A DNA stretch of 64,000 nt from Oscillospiraceae bacterium (GCA_021199355.1 JAJQIF010000009.1:549792-613791); one strand, 5' to 3'. Positions 25,717 through 35,026 are shown, counted from the first letter of the stretch. Notes: generated by a model from the sequence alone, not told the origin. Numbers and translations are program-made.

Positions 25717-25777
25717 TATATAACCTCCTTACTTATTCAATGGTTCAATACAATTTGCTGTTCTCAACGAGAATCTC

Positions 25778-27112
25778 TCAATGAGAGAGATGATTATGGA
25801 TGTGCTCGTCGTCCTCGTCGGGCTCGGCAGTTACGGTTTCAATAACCGCATTGTCCTTGACAAGCTCTGCAGCCTTGCCTACGCTTGCATCAGCCTTGAT
25901 ATCGGCAACAGGGATATACTGCTTGACAGTGTCAACAGGCATCTCGTAGTAAGAAGCAATGTCTGCATACTCCTTCTCAATGTCCTCGTCGGTGACTTCG
26001 ATATTCTCGAGCTCGACAATCTTCTCAAGAGCAAGTCTCAACTTAACCTGCTTCTCAGCTGGCTCCTTGTAGGTCTCTCTCAAAGACTCGTTGGTCATAC
26101 CGGTGTACTGGAGATAGACATCGAGCGGAATACCCTGCTGCTGAAGTCTTGCGGAGAGTTGGTCAACCATGTCGTTGATCTTGTTCTCATACATAACTTC
26201 GGGAATCTCACCCTCAACCTTCTCAATAAGAGCGTCCATAACGGCATCCTCGGCTTCTGCCTGAGCATGCTCTTCCATGTGCTCCTCAATCTGCTTCTTG
26301 ACATCTGCACGAAGCTCTTCAGCGGTATCAAAATCGGAAGTGTCCTTTGCAAAATCGTCGTCAAACTCGGGAAGCTCCTTCTTCTGAATCTCATGAAGCT
26401 TAATCTTGAAGACAGCATCTGCTCCTGCAAGCTCGGCGGAATGATATTCCTCGGGGAACTTGACGTTGATATCGAATTCTTCGTCAACACTGTGACCAAC
26501 AACCTGCTCCTCGAAGCCGGGAATAAACTGACCGCTTCCAAGAGAAAGTGTAAAGTTTTCATCCTTGCCGCCCTCGAACGGAACGCCGTCCTTGAAGCCT
26601 TCGTAGTCGATAACTACGTCGTCGCCCATTTCGCAGGGTCTTGAGTCGATGCTGATGGTTTTCTCGTTCTTCTCGAGCAGATGACCTATCTCATGCTCAA
26701 CCTCGTGCTCGGTAACGGGATGAAGAGTCTTTGTAGCCTTTATGCCGAGATAGTCCTTAATCTCAATGGTAGGTCTGACGGTGCAGGTAGCCTTCATCTT
26801 GATACCGACTTCCTTGGAGATTTCGGTAATCTCGACGTCAGGTGTAGCAACCAGATCAAGCTCTGCTTCCTTTACAGCTTCTTCAACTGCGGGACCGTAA
26901 AGCTCGTTTGCAGCATCCTCGAAGAAGCAAGCCTCGCCGTACTCCTTCTCGATAACCTTTCTGGGAGCCTTGCCCGGACGGAAGCCGGCAACGGTGATTT
27001 TCGATTTATTCTTCAGATAAGCCCTCTGGAGCGCGTCTTCGAACGCCTCAGGCGAAATCTCTATCTCCAATTCATACTTGTTAGTCTCAACTTGATTCTT
27101 TGTTTTTAACAT
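25778..27112 (-). CDS. tig: Trigger factor (ribosome-associated chaperone)
   Basis: Ribosome-bound folding helper with peptidyl-prolyl isomerase activity. 444 residues: ribosome-binding N-domain with the signature AGFRPGKAPRKVIEKEYG near residue 43-57, FKBP-type PPIase domain (about 160-245: GDDVVIDYEGFKDGVPFEGG), then a helical C-domain and a strongly acidic tail ending in a His-rich DEHIHNHLSH that might bind metal (inference). It heads the tig-clpP-clpX cluster. Confidence 0.97.
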   Translation of the reverse strand: MLKTKNQVETNKYELEIEISPEAFEDALQRAYLKNKSKITVAGFRPGKAPRKVIEKEYGEACFFEDAANELYGPAVEEAVKEAELDLVATPDVEITEISKEVGIKMKATCTVRPTIEIKDYLGIKATKTLHPVTEHEVEHEIGHLLEKNEKTISIDSRPCEMGDDVVIDYEGFKDGVPFEGGKDENFTLSLGSGQFIPGFEEQVVGHSVDEEFDINVKFPEEYHSAELAGADAVFKIKLHEIQKKELPEFDDDFAKDTSDFDTAEELRADVKKQIEEHMEEHAQAEAEDAVMDALIEKVEGEIPEVMYENKINDMVDQLSARLQQQGIPLDVYLQYTGMTNESLRETYKEPAEKQVKLRLALEKIVELENIEVTDEDIEKEYADIASYYEMPVDTVKQYIPVADIKADASVGKAAELVKDNAVIETVTAEPDEDDEHIHNHLSH

Positions 27113-27195
27113 ACTGAACCTCCGATTTTTTTATTGTTTATGTAAAACTGCAGGCACAATATACTTTGATTCCTGCGTTTTTCATACGTCTTTTT

Positions 27196-27224
27196 ATTAT
27201 AGCACATATTGATTCCCTTTGCAC
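27196..27224 (-). promoter_or_regulatory. Putative promoter of tig
   Basis: Minus strand: weak -35 GTGCAA (27224-27219), 17-nt spacer, TGC plus -10 TATAAT (27201-27196), an extended -10 promoter. Confidence 0.55.
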
Positions 27225-27244
27225 CATATAATAAAACGGCAAAA

Positions 27245-27955
27245 TTATTTTTTGCAATTATGCACAATTTCTGTGATATTAAGAGGCATAAATTGTAAAT
27301 AATCACTTGATATCAATCTGAAATTAATACCATATTTCTCACCGTTTATTGCCAATCCGTGCGACCTTCCGTGAAGGTGTCCATAGAAACAAAGCTTGAT
27401 GTCATACTTCTTTAAGACCTCAAGTATATCAGGATTTTCGGCTTCGCCGTACACAGGCGGATAGTGCAGGAACACTATCGGTATCAAACCCTCATCAACA
27501 GCGCCTTGGATGGACAAAGAAAGCCTCTGTGCTTCTCTTGCTATTACCTTGGCATCGGCAGGCTCGCTACCATCATTAATCCAGCCCCTCGAACCGCAGA
27601 TTCCGAAATTCTCATAGCGATAATGATTATTATGCAGAAAGCTTATATTGTTGATCCCGTTCTCTGTCAAGAATTTATCAGCCTTGGTTTTGGTCGACCA
27701 CCAGTAATCGTGATTGCCCTTGAGAATTATTTTCTGACCGTTCAGATTGCTTATAAACTTGAAGTCTTCGAGTGCACTTTCCAGATCCATTGCCCAAGAA
27801 ATATCTCCCGGTATGATAACCGTATCCTCCGGCTTCACGACATTCTGCCAGTTCCTTTGGAGCCTGTCGACATAGTTGTTCCAACCGCTGAATATATCCA
27901 TCGGCTTATCCGATGACAAAGAAAGATGTAAATCCGCAATAACAAACAAAGACAT
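27245..27955 (-). CDS. Metallophosphoesterase
   Basis: 236-residue calcineurin-like phosphoesterase with all metal-binding blocks: ADLHLS (residues 7-12), GDISWA near 52, GNHDYWW near 79, FLHYPP near 166 and FYGHLHG near 194. Start at ATG 27955 is chosen with AAGGAT 11 bases upstream; an earlier in-frame TTG overlaps that site. Substrate unknown; related proteins are annotated as serine/threonine phosphatases or nucleotidases. No operon partner is evident. Confidence 0.9.
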   Translation of the reverse strand: MSLFVIADLHLSLSSDKPMDIFSGWNNYVDRLQRNWQNVVKPEDTVIIPGDISWAMDLESALEDFKFISNLNGQKIILKGNHDYWWSTKTKADKFLTENGINNISFLHNNHYRYENFGICGSRGWINDGSEPADAKVIAREAQRLSLSIQGAVDEGLIPIVFLHYPPVYGEAENPDILEVLKKYDIKLCFYGHLHGRSHGLAINGEKYGINFRLISSDYLQFMPLNITEIVHNCKK

Positions 27956-28075
27956 CTTGGCGACCAATCCTTAAAAAATAGCAGACATTCAGGCAGAATA
28001 TAATCCAGACAAAGAGGAATAATACACTTAGTCCGTCTTTGTATGGATTAATACTGTCCGAAAGGAATAATACAG

Positions 28076-28246
28076 ATGGAAAACGATAAAATTTACGGTA
28101 TCAAGTGTGACGTGTCCGAATGCGTCTACAACAGAGAAGCCAAGGAGTGCGTTGCAGGAAAGATTGACGTTTGCTCCTGCGGATGCTCGCATCCCAACTG
28201 CTCCGCTCAGACAGAGTGCAAAACCTTCAAGCCGAGAAGCTTTTAG
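28076..28246 (+). CDS. DUF1540 small Cys-rich protein
   Basis: 56 residues, MENDKIYGIKCDVSEC..., with eight Cys in the DUF1540 spacing (C-x4-C, C-x7-C-x-C-x3-C and more), so a likely zinc or metal protein. AAAGGA lies 8 bases before the ATG; a strong terminator follows 6 bases after the stop. DUF1540 proteins are frequent in spore-forming Clostridia and are often abundant in spores or late cells (recollection); the function is not known. Confidence 0.88.
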   Translation: MENDKIYGIKCDVSECVYNREAKECVAGKIDVCSCGCSHPNCSAQTECKTFKPRSF

Positions 28247-28252
28247 GGTTAT

Positions 28253-28289
28253 TCAGCATCAGACTAAATCAGTCTGATGCTGATTTTTT
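28253..28289. terminator. Bidirectional terminator between DUF1540 gene and thrC
   Basis: Perfect stem TCAGCATCAGACT / AGTCTGATGCTGA with loop AAATC-type, followed by TTTTTTG; genes on both sides converge on it. Confidence 0.92.
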
Positions 28290-28292
28290 GTT

Positions 28293-29783
28293 TCAGAACA
28301 AGAATTCAAGAACAGCATCGCTCATCTTGTCAGGAGCAACGGTATTTGTGAATCTTATGGTCTTATTCTTGATGGATGCTAATGACTCAGGTGCAGGAAC
28401 TCCGCACTTTTTCTCAAGAAGCTTTACCATCTCAAACTCATCGGCACTGTCGGCATCACAGCCGAGCGCACCAAGCACGGATGCAGAAAACTTATAAGGG
28501 CTTGCGGTAGAAGCAATGACAGTCTTTGTGGTATCACCTGTAGCCTTGACATAGCTCTCGTAAACCTTCGAAGCTACAGCTGTGTGAGTATCCATAGTAT
28601 AGGAATACTTCTCAAAAACGCTGTTAATCTGTGCTTTGGTTTCCTCATCGGTGCAATAATCGGCATAGAATATCTCACTGAGCTTAGCTTTGATTTCATC
28701 AGAAACTTCAAACCTTCCGGTTTCGGACAAATCTTTATAGAGGCTTCTGATATACTCATCATCTCCACCTGAAAGCAGGAAGAGAAGTCTCTCGATGTTC
28801 GAAGAGATAAGAATATCCATAGAAGGAGAAATAGTCGTGTAGAACTTTCTGTTTCTGTCATAAACACCGGTACGGATAAAATCGGTGAGAACGTTATTCG
28901 AGTTGGAAGCACAGATAAGTTTGCCAACCGGGATTCCCATCATCTTGGCATAATATGCCGCCAGGATATTGCCGAAGTTACCGGTAGGAACACAGAAGTT
29001 AAGCTTGTCGCCCATCTTGATTTCTCCGTTCTTGACAAGCTCTACATACGAAGATACATAGTAAACAATCTGAGGGACAAGTCTGCCCCAGTTTATGGAG
29101 TTTGCGCTTGAGAACATCATATCGCCGTCATCAAGCTTCTTGAGAACCTCGCTGTCGGTGAATATCTTCTTGACACCTGTCTGAGCGTCGTCGAAGTTGC
29201 CGTCGATAGCGCAAACTGAAACATTGCTTCCCTCCTGAGTGGTCATCTGGAGCTTCTGCATTGCGCTGACACCATGAGCCGGATAGAAGACCATTATACT
29301 TGTGCCTTCTACATCCTTGAAACCTTCAAGTGCCGCCTTTCCGGTATCGCCGGAGGTTGCAACGAGTATTACAACCTTCTTGTCGATTCCGAGCTTCTTG
29401 ACAGAGACAGTCAGAAGATACGGCAGAATCTGAAGCGCCATATCCTTGAAGGCACATGTTGGACCGTGCCAGAGCTCGAGCATATACCTGCCGTCGAAGA
29501 GATGAGCAAGCTCCATGATGCTCTCGCTGTCAAAATTCTTGGTGTTATAGGCGCCCTCGGTGCAATATCTCAGTTCGGCTTCGGTGAAATCGGTGAGGTA
29601 TTTCGACAGAACGAAGGAAGCCTTCTCGGGATAACTCATGCCCTGAAGAGCAATCAGATCGGATTCCGTTAGAGTCGGAACCTCTGACGGAATGAAAAGT
29701 CCTCCGTCGGGCGAAATGCCCTGCGATATAGCCTCGGCAGAGCTGAGGTGAAGATTCTTGTTTCTTGTACTTTGGTAGAACAT
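28293..29783 (-). CDS. thrC: Threonine synthase
   Basis: PLP enzyme converting O-phosphohomoserine to threonine. 496 residues, the long (E. coli/yeast-like) form. N-terminal YQSTRNKNLHLSSAEAISQGISPDGGLFIP is typical; the PLP lysine is in GPTCAFKDMALQ near residue 111; VATSGDTGKAALEG near 145 binds the PLP phosphate; NSINWGRLVPQIVYY near 235. It lies 21 bases after yraN, at the end of the lepB-rbgA-rnhB-yraN-thrC run. Confidence 0.96.
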   Translation of the reverse strand: MFYQSTRNKNLHLSSAEAISQGISPDGGLFIPSEVPTLTESDLIALQGMSYPEKASFVLSKYLTDFTEAELRYCTEGAYNTKNFDSESIMELAHLFDGRYMLELWHGPTCAFKDMALQILPYLLTVSVKKLGIDKKVVILVATSGDTGKAALEGFKDVEGTSIMVFYPAHGVSAMQKLQMTTQEGSNVSVCAIDGNFDDAQTGVKKIFTDSEVLKKLDDGDMMFSSANSINWGRLVPQIVYYVSSYVELVKNGEIKMGDKLNFCVPTGNFGNILAAYYAKMMGIPVGKLICASNSNNVLTDFIRTGVYDRNRKFYTTISPSMDILISSNIERLLFLLSGGDDEYIRSLYKDLSETGRFEVSDEIKAKLSEIFYADYCTDEETKAQINSVFEKYSYTMDTHTAVASKVYESYVKATGDTTKTVIASTASPYKFSASVLGALGCDADSADEFEMVKLLEKKCGVPAPESLASIKNKTIRFTNTVAPDKMSDAVLEFLF

Positions 29784-29804
29784 ATTTTCTCCTTTCGTGT
29801 CTTC

Positions 29805-30161
29805 TTAAGCTGTGAAGGCACGTTGAATGTATTTGAAGCCCGTGACCTTGGTTCCCGTCAATTCAACGACGGCAACATCAAACACGCACGAGCAGTCAAT
29901 TCTGTAACGACGGATGTAAAACTTTGCGGTTTTCAATATATGAGCGATTTTGTCGGAACCGATTGCCTCCTCGCCACGCTGAACAGGGTTGGGCTTACGG
30001 GTCTTTACCTCAACAAAATGGACAACATCGCCTTTCTTTGCGACAATGTCAATCTCGCCGCCTCTGATTGTGAAGTTTCTTGAGAGAATTACACAACCGT
30101 TTTTCTCAAGAAATTTTGCGGTGTAATCCTCGCCGATGTTTCCGATTTCTCTTGTGGTCAT
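29805..30161 (-). CDS. YraN family (UPF0102) nuclease-fold protein
   Basis: 118 residues with the restriction-endonuclease-like signature GEIDIVAKKGDVVHFVEVKTRK: Asp and E-x-K residues near 34-52, so probably a nuclease or Holliday-junction-type DNA enzyme. The N-terminus GNIGEDYTAKFLEKNGCVILSRNF is standard for the family. Its start codon overlaps the rnhB stop by one base; the rnhB-yraN pair is common in bacteria. Confidence 0.92.
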   Translation of the reverse strand: MTTREIGNIGEDYTAKFLEKNGCVILSRNFTIRGGEIDIVAKKGDVVHFVEVKTRKPNPVQRGEEAIGSDKIAHILKTAKFYIRRYRIDCSCVFDVAVVELTGTKVTGFKYIQRAFTA

Positions 30162-30766
30162 TACTTCTCACTCAGATTCTTCAAAAAGCTCTTTCTGTGA
30201 ACCGGACTTATGCCGTACTTTTTTATCATTTCGTAATGAAGCTTGGTGCCATAGCCCTTGTGCTTTTCAAACCGGTACTCGGGATACTTTTCGGCAAGCT
30301 CAACCATGTATCTGTCTCTTTGCACTTTTGCCAAAATAGATGCCGCAGCTATTGACTGTGAAAGAGCATCTCCGTGAATCACTGTTGTGCATCTGCAAGG
30401 CAAATCCGGAGAACGGTTGCCGTCAACCAAGGCAAGCACATTACCGGAATCTATCCCAAGACCTTCATATGCTCTTCTCATTGCGAGCATTGCAGCCTCT
30501 AAGATATTCAGCTCTTCGATTTCTTCTACAGATGCTGTAGCGATTGAATAGCTTAGGGCTTTATCTTTTATGACATCAAACAGCGCTCCCCGCTTTTTAG
30601 CTGAAAGCTTCTTTGAGTCGTTGATGCCTTCTATAACAGTGTTTTTATCGAAAACCACTGCGGCGGCGTAAACATCTCCCGCAAGCGGTCCCCTGCCGGC
30701 TTCGTCTATTCCGACGATAACAGGCGCTTCTGTATCAAACTGTCGGTCAAATTCGAATAGTGTCAT
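30161..30766 (-). CDS. rnhB: Ribonuclease HII
   Basis: Cuts RNA in RNA:DNA hybrids and removes single ribonucleotides from DNA. 201 residues; catalytic carboxylates in VGIDEAGRGPLAGDVYAAAV (Asp/Glu near residues 20-21), in LALVDGNR near 113 and in AAASILAKVQRDR near 138. Starts one base after rbgA, a conserved pairing (rbgA-rnhB as in B. subtilis). Confidence 0.97.
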   Translation of the reverse strand: MTLFEFDRQFDTEAPVIVGIDEAGRGPLAGDVYAAAVVFDKNTVIEGINDSKKLSAKKRGALFDVIKDKALSYSIATASVEEIEELNILEAAMLAMRRAYEGLGIDSGNVLALVDGNRSPDLPCRCTTVIHGDALSQSIAAASILAKVQRDRYMVELAEKYPEYRFEKHKGYGTKLHYEMIKKYGISPVHRKSFLKNLSEK

Positions 30767-31627
30767 TTATGGCTCCTCAAGAGAGATTCTTCCGAGCTTT
30801 CCTGAGCGGAATTCATCAAGAAGCATAATTGCCGCTCTCTCGGTGTCGATTTCGCCACCTGAGACCAAAAAGCCACGTTTTTTGCCGATAAGCTCTAAAA
30901 TCTCGTAATCGGTCAATTCCTCCGAAGCCGAAATTTTATATCTCATCTCGATGGGTGCCATACTGACGGCTCTGAGAGTTCCTATGAAATGCACGGCAAG
31001 TGATTCCATATCCATTATATCGTCTTTTACAGCGCCTGTAAACGCAAGCGCAAGCCCGACGTTCTGGTCTTCAAACTTAGGCCAGAGAACTCCGGGCATA
31101 TCTAAAAGCTCGAAATCCTTAGAGAGCGTCACCCACTGCTTTCCCTTCGTAACACCCGGTCTGTCTTCAACCTTGGTGCTCTTTGTCCCCGAAAGGCGAT
31201 TTATGAGCGAGGACTTTCCGACATTCGGGATTCCGACTATCATGAGTCTTACCGCCCTGCCGGTCATGCCTTTAGCATTCCAACGTTCTATCGTATCCTT
31301 TAGCGTTTCACGGACAAGAGGAAGAACCTTCGAGACATTCTTGCCGCTCTTGCAATCAGTCGCAAGGGCAGGTATTCCGGATTCCCTATACTTCTGAATC
31401 CATTGGCTTGTTATAGTTTCATCGGCGGTGTCGCACTTGTTGAGTAATACTATTCTCGGCTTTCTTCCGACAAGCTCGTCCATCTCGGGGTTTCTGCTTG
31501 ACATAGGAATTCTTGCATCGGTAACCTCAACAACGGCATCAACCAGCTTCAGGCTGTCGGTCATCAACCGACGGGTTTTCGCCATATGTCCCGGAAACCA
31601 CTGTATCGTTATATCTTTTTCTGCCAC
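30767..31627 (-). CDS. rbgA: Ribosome biogenesis GTPase YlqF/RbgA
   Basis: Circularly permuted GTPase needed for late 50S subunit assembly. 286 residues: family start QWFPGHMAKTRR, then G4 NKCD near residue 58, G1 GIPNVGKSSLIN near 127-138, G2/G3 GVTKG and DMPGVLWPKFE near 173-183, then a helical C-terminal domain. The HWFPGHM-type N-terminus is QWFPGHM here. Located 11 bases downstream of lepB. Confidence 0.96.
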   Translation of the reverse strand: MAEKDITIQWFPGHMAKTRRLMTDSLKLVDAVVEVTDARIPMSSRNPEMDELVGRKPRIVLLNKCDTADETITSQWIQKYRESGIPALATDCKSGKNVSKVLPLVRETLKDTIERWNAKGMTGRAVRLMIVGIPNVGKSSLINRLSGTKSTKVEDRPGVTKGKQWVTLSKDFELLDMPGVLWPKFEDQNVGLALAFTGAVKDDIMDMESLAVHFIGTLRAVSMAPIEMRYKISASEELTDYEILELIGKKRGFLVSGGEIDTERAAIMLLDEFRSGKLGRISLEEP

Positions 31628-31638
31628 TTAAACCTCCG

Positions 31639-32184
31639 TTATGAGAAAACCGTTATTTCGGAAAACGGATAGAGTCTCAAAACTACTTTTCCCAAAATAT
31701 CTTCGCGGTCAACCAAGCCTACAGAAGCATCTCTTGAGTCGCAAGAACCCTGACGGTTATCACCCATTACAAAGTATTGTCCTTCACCGACTGTAACCGG
31801 ATAGGTGAATCCGCCCTCGTCGTTGAGCGTAAGATTCCTGATATAAGGCTCGTCCAGAAGCTCTCCGTCAACATAAACATTTCCGGTCTCAAAGTCGATA
31901 TCAACCGTTTGCCCCTCAACAGCAATAATTCTCTTGACGATAACTTCATCAAGTCCCGGACAGTTTGCAGAAATTATATCTCCCTGTTGAGGAGTGTAAA
32001 ACAGGCTCCAGAGAATCAGAAAATCGCCATCCTGAAGAGTATTAGTCATAGAACTGCCGTTGACAACGGCTGTTCTCACAACAAACGTGAAGAGCAGAAC
32101 TACAACGGCAAATGTTATGCAAAGCGACTTGAGCCAGTCAAGCGCGCTGTCTATACCACTACTTTTTTTCTTTGTATCTTCCAT
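31639..32184 (-). CDS. lepB: Signal peptidase I
   Basis: Membrane serine/lysine protease that removes signal peptides. About 181 residues from ATG 32184, picked because GGGAG (32197-32193) is 8 bases upstream; two more ATG codons and a TTG lie just before it. One N-terminal membrane helix (about 17-40), catalytic Ser in VNGSSMTNTLQ near residue 45, catalytic Lys in VIVKRIIAVEG near 85, and the GDNRQGSCDSRDASVG box near 146. Leads the rbgA-rnhB-yraN-thrC run. Confidence 0.95.
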   Translation of the reverse strand: MEDTKKKSSGIDSALDWLKSLCITFAVVVLLFTFVVRTAVVNGSSMTNTLQDGDFLILWSLFYTPQQGDIISANCPGLDEVIVKRIIAVEGQTVDIDFETGNVYVDGELLDEPYIRNLTLNDEGGFTYPVTVGEGQYFVMGDNRQGSCDSRDASVGLVDREDILGKVVLRLYPFSEITVFS

Positions 32185-32213
32185 CATCATGTCTCCCAAA
32201 AATAAGTACTTCT

Positions 32214-32242
32214 ATTGTAGCAAGTTTTTCTTAAAAAAGCAA
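32214..32242 (-). promoter_or_regulatory. Promoter of lepB-rbgA-rnhB-yraN-thrC
   Basis: Minus strand: -35 TTGCTT (32242-32237), 17-nt spacer, -10 TACAAT (32219-32214). Confidence 0.65.
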
Positions 32243-32296
32243 GAGCTCAGAAGCGATTATTTGAAATTTGCGTGTCACAGGAAGATTCGCGCAAAA

Positions 32297-32330
32297 CTAA
32301 AGCCCGAGAAACAACCTCGGGCTTTGGATT
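32297..32330 (-). terminator. Terminator of the exported-protein pair
   Basis: Stem AAAGCCCGAGG / CTCGGGCTTT followed on the minus strand by AGTTTTGCG; directly after the stop codon of the Ser/Thr-rich lipoprotein gene. Confidence 0.8.
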
Positions 32331-33137
32331 CTATCCAAACGGGTCAATCGGAAGCGGAATACGTCCCTCATCATCAGAAACACTTATGTAAGGCTTTGTA
32401 GTGACAACCGGCTCCGTTGTTGTAGCTTTTGTGGTGGTAGCCTCCGTCGCTGTTGTTGCCGTCGTTGTCGATTCGGTTGAGGGCGCCTCCGTAACAGTTG
32501 TAGTAACCGTTGTAGTTGTAGTTGATGTCGGAGCCTCGGTAACGGACGCTTCGGTTGCAGTTGTGGTCGTTGCTGACGTCTCAGATGTAGAGCTTTCGGT
32601 CACGGATGTTACAAAAGCGTCAGTGTCAAAATCTATAGTAGCAGTGACCATAGGCGAATAACTCGGATAGTAGAAGTAGTGGGATGTCTCTTGGTCAGCA
32701 TCACCTATGTCTACAACTTCGTCCCACTCATCAAGAACGACAGAATCATCCGACTCGTCAAGAATAATCTCATCATAACTATCACCGGAAGTCGAATCAG
32801 GCGTTACTGTTGAAGCAGACTTTTCCGTAGCACTTACAGTGGTTGTTGGTACTGACGCCGAAGTTTCCGGAGTTGTTGTTACAGCAGGCTCAGTTTCGGA
32901 AACCGACGGAGACGGCGAAGATGATGACGTCTCAGGCGATGTTGTGACTGTTGCCGGCACTGTTTCTTCCGTAGGCGCAGTGGTTGTAGCAGAAGTTGTC
33001 TGTTGTACATAGGTAATAATCGTAACAGACTTAGATTCAGAAGCGGTTTCGGAGACAGATATACTTACACAGCCTGTGAGCATAACAAAAGCCGCAAGTA
33101 CCACTGTACCGACAAACATACACTTTTTATGCTTCAT
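32331..33137 (-). CDS. Ser/Thr-rich low-complexity lipoprotein
   Basis: 268 residues: lipobox LTGC (Cys23), then almost only Ser, Thr, Ala, Val, Glu and Pro. Two Thr-rich arms (about 25-120 and 185-255) flank an acidic centre (about 125-160, many Asp/Glu) and a short aromatic patch HYFYYPSYSP. The Thr-rich arms resemble the linker of the GH30 xylanase at 7567. No enzyme domain is visible; a surface spacer or glycosylated stalk is possible (inference). Start at ATG 33137 with GGGGAGAC upstream. It starts 19 bases after the stop of the exported protein upstream, so they are likely cotranscribed. Confidence 0.75.
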   Translation of the reverse strand: MKHKKCMFVGTVVLAAFVMLTGCVSISVSETASESKSVTIITYVQQTTSATTTAPTEETVPATVTTSPETSSSSPSPSVSETEPAVTTTPETSASVPTTTVSATEKSASTVTPDSTSGDSYDEIILDESDDSVVLDEWDEVVDIGDADQETSHYFYYPSYSPMVTATIDFDTDAFVTSVTESSTSETSATTTTATEASVTEAPTSTTTTTVTTTVTEAPSTESTTTATTATEATTTKATTTEPVVTTKPYISVSDDEGRIPLPIDPFG

Positions 33138-33156
33138 ACTGTCTCCCCTTCTTTCA

Positions 33157-34791
33157 TTATTGCCAACCGGTGTAGTCGTCAGCCGCAACGCTGTAATAGT
33201 AAATGGCTTTACAGAGATTTGAGAGCGCTGTATCTGACGAATCGGCACTGATAACATTGTTTACATACGACAACACACTGTATGACGTGAACTCCTCTCC
33301 GTTTTTCATAACAGTAAAGGTTTTGCTCATATTCTTTGCGGAAACCTTGAATTCGACGTAATAGGCATAGCTTTCATTTTCCAAGGCTTGTTTCTCAAGA
33401 ACCGTTCCGCCGACGGTAAATACATCGCTTTCGCTTGCAACATCGGATGTCATATAAGCCCTGATGACAACAGAATCTCCGAGAAGAAGCGCTTTTGCAG
33501 TGCCCTCAGTTTCTGTTCCGGAATATTTGCTCAAATCGGCAGTCCATTCCCCGGCTACTGGATCTATCCACCCGTCAACACCATCAAGACTGCAAGTGCT
33601 GATTCCGGAATAGTATGCGGTCGCATAATCCCCGTAATTGAGAAGAGCTTTACAGAGATCACTCTCATCCCAGTCACGTTCAATCGCCTTTTTGCAATAG
33701 GTTGCCACAGAATAATCATAAGTTGCGGTGCTGTTCGTGCCATCCGTCAAATAGGCTGAAATCGTCGAGCTGAATTGCGTGGGATTCACATACACAGTAT
33801 AACGATAGTAAACCGCATCGTCAACAGCCATTGAGCCGGAAGCCGAAACCGTCTGCGTTTCATCTGTTCCATCTATGCTTGCAACAAGAGCATAAGCGTC
33901 AGGATCAGTCTGGTCTGTCATATTGAAATAGTATGTAACTCCGACAGAGCCGTCAAGAGTCAAGGTTTCCCCATAAAGCGCAGGCAACTCAACATCCGCC
34001 GTGACAACATAAGGATAATCAGCATCATCCGTCTCATTGCAAGTATAACCTTCATGGACGTAATTTGTAACAGTAGTACTGTAGTGACCGGCAATTATAG
34101 TAGCTTTGGAAGATGATGATGCTTTTACGGCAAGGTTAGACGAATAGGCACCAACATATGCATTGGAATTCGTGATTGATAAAGTTGTACTGGAATTACA
34201 ATAGATGCCATATAAGCTATTACTCGTGCCTTTCGATACTATTTCCACTCTGTCCGTCCCACTTATAGTAAGGGAGCCCGAGGCATTTTTGTAGAAAATC
34301 GCACTATTCTTTGTCCCCTCAACTGTTCCGCCAGTAATACTTATTATACATTCGCCACTATAGGCATATATGCCATAGGCACTACTAACAGTCCCGCCTT
34401 GCATATTCAAAGTACCGCCATTCATCCGTATAGCATTCGCAGTGGAACTAGTTGAAGTATCTACAATACTACCAGAGCCATCAGCACTACTATCAATCAA
34501 GTTTAAAGTTCCGGAAATATAAACTGTATAGGAGTATGAGTCTGACCTGCTTAACTTATGTCCATTTAGGTCTAAAGTAACTTCAACACCGGATTCAATT
34601 TGCAAGTATTTACTTAGTGTCACATCGGAGGTCAACTTATATGTCCCAGCCGTAAGAACATAGCTTGAAGAAGTGATTTCCGAATATGTCTCCTCATCAT
34701 CTGCAAAAACGGTCAGCCCTGCAAAATTGCCGAGCGACAGGCAGAAAATCATCGCAATAGCGGTTAAAATACATACAAATCTTCTTAGCAT
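33157..34791 (-). CDS. Secreted protein with beta-helix-like repeats and a duplicated C-terminal module
   Basis: 544 residues. Signal peptide 1-31 (cleavage near VFA). Residues 45-245 are repeats rich in Gly, Ser, Thr and Ile (LDLNGH, SGTLNLIDSSADGSG, NGGTLNMQGGTV, TGGTVEG) that look like a right-handed beta-helix of the carbohydrate-active or adhesin type. Residues about 270-400 and 425-540 look like two copies of one module, each ending LCKA(L/I)xxY...DY. No catalytic motif is recognised and there is no dockerin or anchor. Function unknown; probably extracellular. Its own promoter is at 34875-34903. Confidence 0.8.
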   Translation of the reverse strand: MLRRFVCILTAIAMIFCLSLGNFAGLTVFADDEETYSEITSSSYVLTAGTYKLTSDVTLSKYLQIESGVEVTLDLNGHKLSRSDSYSYTVYISGTLNLIDSSADGSGSIVDTSTSSTANAIRMNGGTLNMQGGTVSSAYGIYAYSGECIISITGGTVEGTKNSAIFYKNASGSLTISGTDRVEIVSKGTSNSLYGIYCNSSTTLSITNSNAYVGAYSSNLAVKASSSSKATIIAGHYSTTVTNYVHEGYTCNETDDADYPYVVTADVELPALYGETLTLDGSVGVTYYFNMTDQTDPDAYALVASIDGTDETQTVSASGSMAVDDAVYYRYTVYVNPTQFSSTISAYLTDGTNSTATYDYSVATYCKKAIERDWDESDLCKALLNYGDYATAYYSGISTCSLDGVDGWIDPVAGEWTADLSKYSGTETEGTAKALLLGDSVVIRAYMTSDVASESDVFTVGGTVLEKQALENESYAYYVEFKVSAKNMSKTFTVMKNGEEFTSYSVLSYVNNVISADSSDTALSNLCKAIYYYSVAADDYTGWQ

Positions 34792-34874
34792 AAGCCCTCA
34801 CATGCCTTTCATGCCGATTTTGAATCGGCTTATATAGTTTTAAAGCGCAACTCATTGAAGAGAGTCGTGACTTT

Positions 34875-34903
34875 ATTCTACCACACCTTAACTTCAATGT
34901 CAA
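34875..34903 (-). promoter_or_regulatory. Promoter of the secreted beta-helix protein
   Basis: Minus strand: -35 TTGACA (34903-34898), 17-nt spacer, -10 TAGAAT (34880-34875). The leader of about 75 nt holds a 7-bp stem GCCGATT/AATCGGC (34813-34829). Confidence 0.7.
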
Positions 34904-34991
34904 GAACTATTTTGATAATTTTCAACAAATTTCGATTAAACTTTGTGCTATTTCTGCTCGTGTTGACTGTACCATACGAAATGAATATTTT

Positions 34992-35026
34992 TGCAAAAGA
35001 AAGGCTCCCTATGCTTTGGGAGCCTA
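34992..35026 (-). terminator. Terminator of the sensorless kinase gene
   Basis: Stem AGGCTCCC / GGGAGCCT with 8-nt loop, followed on the minus strand by TTCTTTTGC. Confidence 0.8.

Noticed and set aside
25781-26644. 287-codon open frame antisense to trigger factor
   Set aside because: Shadow of tig codon use; no ribosome binding site or family features; tig is certain.
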